NCBI GenBank assembly: GCA_023453025.1
Contig: JAEXUD010000053.1
Coordinates: forward strand, 1-21,571
DNA length: 21,571 nucleotides
Source: Bacillota bacterium
GTDB taxonomy: Bacteria > Bacillota > Clostridia > Tissierellales > Sedimentibacteraceae
Direction of reading: 5' to 3'
Shown piece after piece: positions 16,046 to 21,571 of the stretch. Position numbers and translations under genes: made by a program. Under the pieces are notes generated by a model that saw nothing but the letters and a program-made list of their open reading frames with translations, searched no databases and was not told the DNA's origin. Within the stretch, counting starts at the first letter, position 1, and each line of letters begins with the position of its first letter.

Positions 16046-16140
16046 CCTCATCTTTCGGATAATCCGCGGGAATTGGCACCTTGAATAAATCAGGCTGCCG
16101 GGTTTCATCGGGCCTCGTCCCTCCACCACTCTTGATAAGG
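16046..16140 (-). promoter_or_regulatory. SAM-I (S-box) riboswitch aptamer
   Basis: Read on the minus strand, the 95 nt carry the S-box core in order: CTTATCAAGAG, GGTGGAGGGAC, GGCCCGATGAAACCCGGCA, AAGGTGCCAATTCC and GAAAGATGAGG. P1 is CCTTATC (16140-16134) with GATGAGG (16052-16046). The core binds SAM in family members. It controls the single downstream gene metK through the adjacent terminator. Confidence 0.95.
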
Positions 16141-16157
16141 AGTATTTAGTTTGCTAA

Positions 16158-16186
16158 ATGATAACACAAGCATGGTTCATTGTCAA
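16158..16186 (-). promoter_or_regulatory. Promoter of the SAM riboswitch-metK transcript
   Basis: On the minus strand TTGACA (16186-16181), a 17-bp spacer, and TATCAT (16163-16158) preceded by TGT, an extended -10. Transcription would start near 16150, just before the aptamer, giving a leader of about 300 nt. The plus-strand stretch 16187-16356 beyond it is AT-rich and shows no gene or RNA structure. Confidence 0.85.
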
Positions 16187-16356
16187 TATGTAACGGAAAT
16201 TATTTTTTGCTTCAGAGGAGTAATTTTTTTTATATTTATTATGCAAAAATGTTTTATCTCCATATCATTATGGGAACAAAAATATATCCAAATACGTCAA
16301 ACTTATATAAAAATCCTTTATTGCTATAAATTGCTTATTTATTAATAGTAATTTAA

Positions 16357-16385
16357 TATATAAGCAAATATTTTTGTGTTATAAT
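16357..16385 (+). promoter_or_regulatory. Probable promoter of the phosphodiester glycosidase gene
   Basis: An extended -10, TGTTATAAT (16377-16385), lies 31 nt before the chosen start codon. The -35 position 17 bp upstream reads TATATA (16357-16362), a weak match that the TGn extension may offset. Confidence 0.55.
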
Positions 16386-16416
16386 GGATTGAAATTATAA
16401 AGGAAGGATGATTTAT

Positions 16417-19017
16417 ATGATTATTAAGAAGATAGCAGCTTTTTCTGCAGCCTTGGCGATATTACTAAGCTCATATGCTTATGGCAGCAGTCTTTATAAT
16501 GTATATGACCTGTCAGAAGAAACGAGACTTTCAACCGGCATTACATACGAAAAAATAGAAAGATACACTTCATCAGGATGGATGAACATAAATGTCATAA
16601 GGTCGGACTTGACAGACAAGTACACTGAAGTAAATCCCATAACAAATGAAAACGGAGTTTCTAACCGCACACCCCTCAGCACTATGATTAAATCATCAGG
16701 GGCAACAGCAGCAGTAAATGGTGACTTTTTTTACATGGGAGACCCAACATATACCTATGGAGCATTAATTGAAGACGGAAAGATAATTACATCTCCGCTG
16801 CCTTACAGCTATGGTTATCCGACTGTATCAAGACTATTGGACGGAAATGTAGACATATCAGTATGGAACCCTAAGATTTCATTGTATGGGTCAGATGGCA
16901 CTGCTTTTGATGTTACAGTTTTTAATAAAACATCCTCCCTGGACTGGGCACCCACTATACTTACAACCGACTGGAATAAAACATCACCCGGTTATGATGG
17001 CAAAAAGGATATTTTAGAAGTAGTAGTAGTTGACAATACGGTTTCAGAAGTGAGAAAAAATCAACCTTCAATATTAATTCCTGAAAAGGGGTATATAATT
17101 GCCAGCTGTAATGCAGCTTCAATAGGCGAAATGCAAAGGGCATTTGCTCCCGGTCAACCGGTATCGCTTAATATTGAGCTTGATTTCAATCCTGAGAATA
17201 CAGAATGGGCTTTTGGAGCTTTAAACTTCCTGGTTAAAGACGGCGCATTGAATGAAATAAGCGATGAAGTATTAGGAACAAATCCAAGGACTGCAATCGG
17301 GTTTAACAAAGACAACACAGAAATGATTATGGTTACTATCGATGGAAGAAACAAGAATTATGTTGGAGTTAAGCAAACCGAGCTTGCTGAAATAATGCTT
17401 GGTCTTGGCGCCTACAATGCTGTAAATATGGACGGTGGAGGCTCCACTACCATGGGTGTGGACTTTTTAAAGAATTCTAACGTAACCGTTGTTAATATTC
17501 CCTCTGACGGAAGAGAAAGAAAAATAGCATCCGGCGTCGGTGTATTCAACACTTCACCGGAAAGTGATGAAATCAGCAGTATAGAAATAATACCAAGCCA
17601 GGATGCATTGTTTAATAATACTGAGACAGCTCTTAGCTTAAAATATTACAACGAATACTACACTCCTTTGGACATAAATGCTAAAAATGTTGAATTCAAT
17701 GTATCTCCTGTGAATGCAGGAAGAATAGAAAACAACATATTTTATCCAAGCATAGCCGGTAAAGCAGTTATAACCGTAAATGTAGGCAATGCAGAAGGTA
17801 AACTGGAAATTGAAGTTCTTGATAAACCTGTTGCACTTAAATTTAATACGGATTCTTTGACAATGGGATTTAATGATACCTATGAACTGGGAGAAATTCT
17901 TGGAATAGACAAGGATGGAAATTCTGCAAATATTCCAGCTGAATATTTATCTTATACCTATCGAAACAGAGTCGGAAAGGTTGAAAACGGCATATTTACA
18001 GCAGGAGATGTAAGCAACACAGGAGCCATAACAGCAACCTTTGGAGATGCTATTAAACATATTCAGGTTAAGGTTGGCTATAGATATAAAACTTTAAATA
18101 GGTTTGAAGATCTGGAAAACTTAAAGTTAACATTATATCCTGAAGGTTCATCAGGAGATATGTCTATTACAAAAGACTTTGTCAAGGAAGGTTCTAATTC
18201 ATTAAAATTAGATTACGACTTTACAAAAATGACTGATCAAAGCATTGCCTTTGTTGAGTTTGGTGAAGACGGCGAAGGTATTAAATTAGAGGATAAGCCT
18301 AAAGCAATAGGAATGTGGGTATATGGCGACAGCAAAAACCATTGGCTTAGAACCAGAATAACAGATGCATACGGCAATCAAATCAAGCTTACATTTGAAG
18401 ATGAGGTAAACTGGACCGGTTGGAAATGGGTTGAAGCGCAAATTCCGGAAGGAACATCTTATCCTGTAACATTGAAAAATATATATCTTGCTGAAATAAA
18501 TGAAACCAGAAAGGATTCCGGCTCCATATATATTGACAATTTAAGAATCATGTATGAACCCAAGGATAAACAGCTTGGCTTAAGAGCAGAAACAGAATTT
18601 GTTGATTCAATGAAGATTAGCTCATTAGATAGTTTTACTGAAAAGCTTGTTGTATCTGATAATAAGAAAGAAGTTATTTCCGGAAACGGAGACATAATAT
18701 TTTATGATGGAATTATTTCAAATGGCACAATGAGCTCAAGCAACACTACTATGTGGAACAATATTAAAAGTATGATGAATTACAAAGATAAGGTTCTTGT
18801 TTTGACTATGAACTCTGATTTATATAATATCAATGATGAACGTGAAATCAGAGTCTTAAAAGAAATCCTGGAAAAGGCTGAAGAAAACAATCAAGTATTT
18901 GTTGTTTACAAGGGTGACAAAGAAAATACAGTAATAGAAGCAGGAGTAAGATATATTACTTATGATGACAGTCTGGAGCTTGGCATAACTGTCGAAGGTG
19001 TAAAGTATAAAAATTAA
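16417..19017 (+). CDS. Secreted phosphodiester glycosidase (NAGPA domain) protein with Ig-like and carbohydrate-binding-like modules
   Basis: An 866-residue exported protein. The ATG at 16417 is 9 nt after AAGGAAGG (16400-16407); an ATG at 16408 touches that site and is unlikely. The signal peptide MIIKKIAAFSAALAILLSSY ends near AYGS. The NAGPA (phosphodiester glycosidase) domain spans about 50-380, with VNGDFFYMGDP (100-110), RTAIGFN, TIDGRN and NMDGGGSTTM (337-346). Two bacterial Ig-like segments follow (about 390-470 and 470-553). A jelly-roll-like region (about 555-711) includes EGSNSLKLDYDF and SGSIYIDNLRIMYEP. Residues 715-866 are of uncertain type. Relatives are thought to act on phosphodiester-linked sugars of envelope polymers. 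It is monocistronic, with no sortase motif or membrane anchor at the C-terminus. Confidence 0.85.
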   Translation: MIIKKIAAFSAALAILLSSYAYGSSLYNVYDLSEETRLSTGITYEKIERYTSSGWMNINVIRSDLTDKYTEVNPITNENGVSNRTPLSTMIKSSGATAAVNGDFFYMGDPTYTYGALIEDGKIITSPLPYSYGYPTVSRLLDGNVDISVWNPKISLYGSDGTAFDVTVFNKTSSLDWAPTILTTDWNKTSPGYDGKKDILEVVVVDNTVSEVRKNQPSILIPEKGYIIASCNAASIGEMQRAFAPGQPVSLNIELDFNPENTEWAFGALNFLVKDGALNEISDEVLGTNPRTAIGFNKDNTEMIMVTIDGRNKNYVGVKQTELAEIMLGLGAYNAVNMDGGGSTTMGVDFLKNSNVTVVNIPSDGRERKIASGVGVFNTSPESDEISSIEIIPSQDALFNNTETALSLKYYNEYYTPLDINAKNVEFNVSPVNAGRIENNIFYPSIAGKAVITVNVGNAEGKLEIEVLDKPVALKFNTDSLTMGFNDTYELGEILGIDKDGNSANIPAEYLSYTYRNRVGKVENGIFTAGDVSNTGAITATFGDAIKHIQVKVGYRYKTLNRFEDLENLKLTLYPEGSSGDMSITKDFVKEGSNSLKLDYDFTKMTDQSIAFVEFGEDGEGIKLEDKPKAIGMWVYGDSKNHWLRTRITDAYGNQIKLTFEDEVNWTGWKWVEAQIPEGTSYPVTLKNIYLAEINETRKDSGSIYIDNLRIMYEPKDKQLGLRAETEFVDSMKISSLDSFTEKLVVSDNKKEVISGNGDIIFYDGIISNGTMSSSNTTMWNNIKSMMNYKDKVLVLTMNSDLYNINDEREIRVLKEILEKAEENNQVFVVYKGDKENTVIEAGVRYITYDDSLELGITVEGVKYKN

Positions 19018-19047
19018 TTAGCTGACAAAAACAGAATTTGCTAATAG

Positions 19048-19074
19048 AAAAAACGCCGTTAAGCGGCGTTTTTT
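19048..19074 (+). terminator. Strong intrinsic terminator
   Basis: AAAAAACGCCG (19048-19058) pairs perfectly with CGGCGTTTTTT (19064-19074) around the loop TTAAG. It closes the glycosidase gene 30 nt after its stop. The A-rich 5' arm would also make it work on the minus strand. Confidence 0.93.
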
Positions 19075-19087
19075 ATAATCATTTCAC

Positions 19088-19116
19088 TTGAAATATTTTT
19101 ATATTGCTGTTAAAAT
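19088..19116 (+). promoter_or_regulatory. Promoter of the SEC-C protein and EamA transporter genes
   Basis: TTGAAA (19088-19093), a 17-bp spacer and TAAAAT (19111-19116), 29 nt before the start codon at 19146 and just downstream of the previous gene's terminator. Confidence 0.7.
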
Positions 19117-19145
19117 AGCCATAGTAAAATATTTGGAGGAATACA

Positions 19146-19643
19146 ATGAGTTTATATACAGAATGGAATGAAAACCTAAAGGGCATTACATCACAGGAAG
19201 AGTATCAGGAATTCTTCAAGAATTACATGGGAAAAGAGGCTGAATGCTATAGAAAAATTCTTGAATCAAAAAAACCGATATTAGAAGGGAAAATTGAAGA
19301 TTTAGCTATTCAGAATGAAATGAGTAACATGGAGTTTATCGGATTCCTTGATGGAGCCAACACCAGCTTCAATGAGGAATTAAGCTTAGATGACTTAACA
19401 GAGGATTCTGTAATCAAGGTAGAATTTGATTGGGAAAAACTTCTGTGGAATATGCATGATGCTAAGGCCGAATGGCTTTATGGAATGAATGAGTGGAGTA
19501 ATATTTTTGGAGAAGAAAAAAGAAAACAAATTAAAAAGGACTTTAACAAATCAAAACAAGTTATAGTTGGAGAAAAAACAGGAAGAAATGATCCATGTCC
19601 ATGCGGCTCAGGTAAAAAATACAAAAAATGCTGCGGTAAATAA
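19146..19643 (+). CDS. SEC-C motif (zinc-binding) protein of unknown function
   Basis: A 165-residue, mostly helical and acidic cytoplasmic protein ending in a SEC-C motif, GRNDPCPCGSGKKYKKCCG. Cys151, Cys153, Cys162 and Cys163 should hold one zinc ion. The motif is best known from the end of SecA, where it contacts SecB and ribosomes, but many small unrelated proteins carry it. Residues 1-145 match no family I recognise; the segment FIGFLDGANTSF (64-75) and the paired WEKLLWNMHDAKAEWLYGM (116-134) stand out. GGAGGA lies 5 nt before the ATG. The EamA transporter gene starts 17 nt downstream, so both probably share a transcript. Function is unknown. Confidence 0.85.
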   Translation: MSLYTEWNENLKGITSQEEYQEFFKNYMGKEAECYRKILESKKPILEGKIEDLAIQNEMSNMEFIGFLDGANTSFNEELSLDDLTEDSVIKVEFDWEKLLWNMHDAKAEWLYGMNEWSNIFGEEKRKQIKKDFNKSKQVIVGEKTGRNDPCPCGSGKKYKKCCGK

Positions 19644-19660
19644 CAATACGGGAGAACCTC

Positions 19661-20521
19661 ATGAATAAGACAAAAGGCATTGCTTTTGGCATCTTAGCAG
19701 CTTTAATATATGGTTTCACTCCGATACTCGGAAAACTGTCATACCTTGAAGGAAGCAATTCTATGTCTTTAACATTTTACAGAAACCTTTTTTCAATACC
19801 TTTTCTGTTTTTTATGCTGAGATATAAAAAGGTAGAAATTAAAATTAATAAATTTGAATTCAAAAAGCTTGCTATACTGGCATCATTAGGATCAACACTG
19901 ACTGCTGTCACCTTGTATGGAGCGTATAACTTTATATCCGTAGGAATGGCAACAACCATTCATTATATTTATCCGGTTCTTGTTACTGCAGCCTGCATAT
20001 TAATATTCAAAGAAAAAGTGAGCAAAGAAAAAATCATTGCCCTCATAATGTCAACCATGGGGGTAATGATGTTCTTTGAAGGTAGTTTTAGTATTATAGG
20101 AGTAACCTTGGCTTTACTGTCAGGTATTTTTTTTGCAGCTCATGTGTTGTTTATAGACAAAAGTGGTTTAAATGAAATGTTTGCATTCAAGATAACATTT
20201 TATTTATCAATATTTTCGTCAGCTTATCTGTTTATAGCAGGTATGCTCAGCGGCAGTCTTATATTCTACATGACATTGAAGGGATGGCTGTTTACAGTAT
20301 TAATAGCATTTTTTGCAGCCTTTCTGGCTAACACCTTCATTCCGTTAGGGATAAAATATGCCGGACCGACAGTAACCTCAATCGTAGGTATGCTGGAACC
20401 CATAACAAGTGTCATCCTGGGTATACTGATATTAGGTGAACCTATTACTGCAAGAAGTATGATGGCATGTATTTTTATATTGACAGGAGTGCTTATAATT
20501 ATATTAGCTAAAGAAAAATAG
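19661..20521 (+). CDS. EamA/DMT-superfamily transporter
   Basis: A 286-residue integral membrane protein built from two EamA repeats of five segments each, ten membrane helices in all. The first repeat runs from GIAFGILAALIYGFTPILGK to about 130; the second from about 145 to 283 includes the typical GIKYAGPTVTSIVGMLEPIT and LGEPITARSM. Family members export or import amino acids, nucleosides or other metabolites; the substrate cannot be read from sequence. GGGAGA (19650-19655) sets the start. Its stop is 18 nt from the stop of the convergent regulator gene, with no clear terminator hairpin between them. Confidence 0.9.
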   Translation: MNKTKGIAFGILAALIYGFTPILGKLSYLEGSNSMSLTFYRNLFSIPFLFFMLRYKKVEIKINKFEFKKLAILASLGSTLTAVTLYGAYNFISVGMATTIHYIYPVLVTAACILIFKEKVSKEKIIALIMSTMGVMMFFEGSFSIIGVTLALLSGIFFAAHVLFIDKSGLNEMFAFKITFYLSIFSSAYLFIAGMLSGSLIFYMTLKGWLFTVLIAFFAAFLANTFIPLGIKYAGPTVTSIVGMLEPITSVILGILILGEPITARSMMACIFILTGVLIIILAKEK

Positions 20522-20539
20522 GACATTATTTTTATCCAA

Positions 20540-21271
20540 TTACTCGTTCAGATTCTTCCAGACATCTACCGAATATTTAATTGCCTCTATACCTACATCT
20601 AAATCTCTGTTTTTAATAGCGTCAATTATCGGTCTATGACTTATTAGCGCTTCCTGACCATATTTCTCGCAACCATTTTTATAAATATTTGGAACATACA
20701 AATCCATTACAAAATTATATATTGTCTGAATTAATTTATTGCCTGTAGATTGTCCTAATGCTGAGTGAAACATCAATTCGGTTTCAATCAACATATCATC
20801 ATGAAATTCTCCCATATTTAATTTTATTGCTGTGTAGTTATAAATATTTTCTAATGTTTTAATATCCTTTTCCTTTGCGTTTTCAATAGCCAATTTAATT
20901 ATACCCAGCTCAATCATTTCTCTGAGTTCTCTTAACTCATGAATGTCATTATTATTAATTATTAATTTAAATAATAACGGGTCAAATAAAATTCCATCTG
21001 TTGTATCAGATATATATGTCCCGTCTCCTCTTTTAATTTTTACAATTCCATATGCTGATAATATTTTCATAGCCTCTCTGACTGATCCCCGGCTTACATT
21101 CATCATGTTTGCTAATTCTGTTTCACTTGGTAATCTGTCTCCGGGCATTAACTTTTTTGTAATTAACAGTTTTTTAATAGCCTTAACTACAATATCAGAA
21201 GCAACCTCTCTTTTTACAGCCTGAAATTTATCACTTATGTTATCACTACTATTTTTAAAAATATCCGACAT
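20540..21271 (-). CDS. GntR-family regulator, FadR subfamily (FCD domain)
   Basis: A 243-residue transcription factor. The winged helix lies at about 20-92, with PGDRLPSETELANMMNVSRG and the wing RGDGTYIS. An all-helical FCD ligand-binding domain follows (about 100-240), showing ELREMIELGI, ELMFHSALGQSTGN and ISHRPIIDAIKNRD; the histidines in FH and SHR are the usual metal or ligand contacts. FCD regulators sense small carboxylic acids or sugar acids, and the ligand here is unknown. AGGAGG precedes the ATG. It has its own strong promoter, and a terminator separates it from folD upstream. The nearest possible target is the convergent EamA gene, but regulation of that gene is not shown. Confidence 0.9.
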   Translation of the reverse strand: MSDIFKNSSDNISDKFQAVKREVASDIVVKAIKKLLITKKLMPGDRLPSETELANMMNVSRGSVREAMKILSAYGIVKIKRGDGTYISDTTDGILFDPLLFKLIINNNDIHELRELREMIELGIIKLAIENAKEKDIKTLENIYNYTAIKLNMGEFHDDMLIETELMFHSALGQSTGNKLIQTIYNFVMDLYVPNIYKNGCEKYGQEALISHRPIIDAIKNRDLDVGIEAIKYSVDVWKNLNE

Positions 21272-21343
21272 TTTTTCCTCCTGTTATATAAGCTCTTGTT
21301 ATACTTCAGATGCCAATTATCATATCATTGTTTACGTTTTCCA

Positions 21344-21372
21344 ATTATAGCATAAGCCTTATATTTAGTCAA
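21344..21372 (-). promoter_or_regulatory. Promoter of the FadR-type regulator gene
   Basis: On the minus strand TTGACT (21372-21367), a 17-bp spacer, and TATAAT (21349-21344) with an upstream TGC, a near-ideal extended promoter. The sequence ATAATTGG occurs twice in direct orientation, at 21348-21341 overlapping the -10 and at 21320-21313 in the leader, and could be a regulator-binding repeat. Confidence 0.85.
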
Positions 21373-21395
21373 CATATGCAGGAATCACATAATTA

Positions 21396-21423
21396 ACAAA
21401 AATAAGGACCTGCGTCCTTATTT
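21396..21423 (-). terminator. Intrinsic terminator of folD
   Basis: AAATAAGGAC (21400-21409) pairs perfectly with GTCCTTATTT (21414-21423) around a 4-nt loop. On the minus strand the stem runs into TTTTTG (21402-21397). It begins 6 nt after the folD stop. Confidence 0.88.
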
Positions 21424-21429
21424 ATAAAC

Positions 21430-21571
21430 TTACAAATTATTTGCAAGACGGCATGCCTTTAAAACATGCTTAGCTAACACTGCAGTAGTAATTGAACCCA
21501 CTCCAGCAGGAACAGGAGTAATAAATCCTGCCTTATCTTTAACCTTGTCAGTATCCACATCACCGCACAAG
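21430..21571 (-). CDS. folD: Methylenetetrahydrofolate dehydrogenase/cyclohydrolase FolD, C-terminal fragment (cut by window edge)
   Basis: Only the last 46 codons are inside the window; the gene runs off the right edge. The reading frame gives CGDVDTDKVKDKAGFITPVP followed by AGVGSITTAVLAKHVLKA and ends at TAA (21432-21430). This matches the end of the NADP-binding domain of FolD, which interconverts methylene-, methenyl- and formyl-tetrahydrofolate. The family motif TPVPGGVG reads TPVPAGVG, a one-residue change in the glycine pair. A terminator follows at once, so folD is the last gene of its transcript. Confidence 0.88.
   Translation of the reverse strand, partial: LCGDVDTDKVKDKAGFITPVPAGVGSITTAVLAKHVLKACRLANNL

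Noticed and set aside
15897..16079. 60-codon minus-strand frame in the metK leader
   Set aside because: It spans the riboswitch end, terminator and hairpins, has no ribosome site and resembles no protein; it is leader RNA.
16151..16345. 64-codon plus-strand frame between the metK promoter and the glycosidase gene
   Set aside because: No ribosome site at usable distance, very AT-rich composition and overlap with the metK promoter; likely chance.
16408..16416. Earlier ATG for the phosphodiester glycosidase
   Set aside because: AAGGAAGG ends at 16407, directly abutting this ATG, so no spacer remains; the ATG at 16417 has a 9-nt spacer.

Overview
The window is AT-rich, densely coded and carries strong Shine-Dalgarno sites. 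Together with an S-box (SAM-I) leader on metK, the GlgC/GlgD pair and an FCD-type GntR regulator, this points to a low-GC Gram-positive anaerobe of the class Clostridia (Tissierellales or Peptostreptococcales-like is a guess; no rRNA or species marker is present). No CRISPR array, tRNA, rRNA, transposase or phage gene was seen.

Layout. 1-286: a 128-bp nested palindrome (4-131) at the left edge, then a sigma-A type promoter overlapped by an imperfect palindrome, a probable operator. 287-2993: a four-gene operon encoding a YtrA-like GntR repressor, an ABC ATPase, its membrane subunit and a DUF4097-like lipoprotein, closed by an intrinsic terminator at 3017-3042. 3169-13080: a glycogen operon, glgB-glgC-glgD-glgA-glgP, followed after a hairpin (11250-11278) by a cytoplasmic GH13 amylase/pullulanase-like gene. 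Junctions are tight: a 14-nt overlap, a 1-nt gap, a 9-nt gap and a 1-nt overlap. 13123-14589: malQ converges from the minus strand. 14665-16186 (minus strand): a promoter, a SAM-I riboswitch with a visible terminator/antiterminator switch, an unusual 160-nt structured read-through leader, then metK. 16417-19017: a large secreted phosphodiester-glycosidase (NAGPA) protein with its own promoter and a strong terminator. 19146-20521: a SEC-C zinc-motif protein and an EamA transporter, probably co-transcribed. 20540-21271 (minus): a FadR/FCD-type GntR regulator with a strong promoter. 21430-21571 (minus): the C-terminal end of folD, cut by the window edge, with its terminator.

How the genes work together. 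GlgC/GlgD make ADP-glucose, GlgA extends alpha-1,4 chains and GlgB adds alpha-1,6 branches. GlgP returns glucose-1-phosphate, while the GH13 enzyme and MalQ trim and rearrange the remaining malto-oligosaccharides. Synthesis and breakdown are thus one genetic unit, with breakdown genes last and partly insulated by a hairpin. MetK and FolD both belong to one-carbon/SAM metabolism but are separate units. The ABC operon looks like a self-regulated cell-envelope stress or export module.

The content is mostly ordinary chromosomal housekeeping and storage metabolism. The least explained items are the left-edge palindrome, the structured segment between the metK riboswitch terminator and metK, the DUF4097 lipoprotein within a YtrA-type ABC operon, and the C-terminus of the NAGPA protein.
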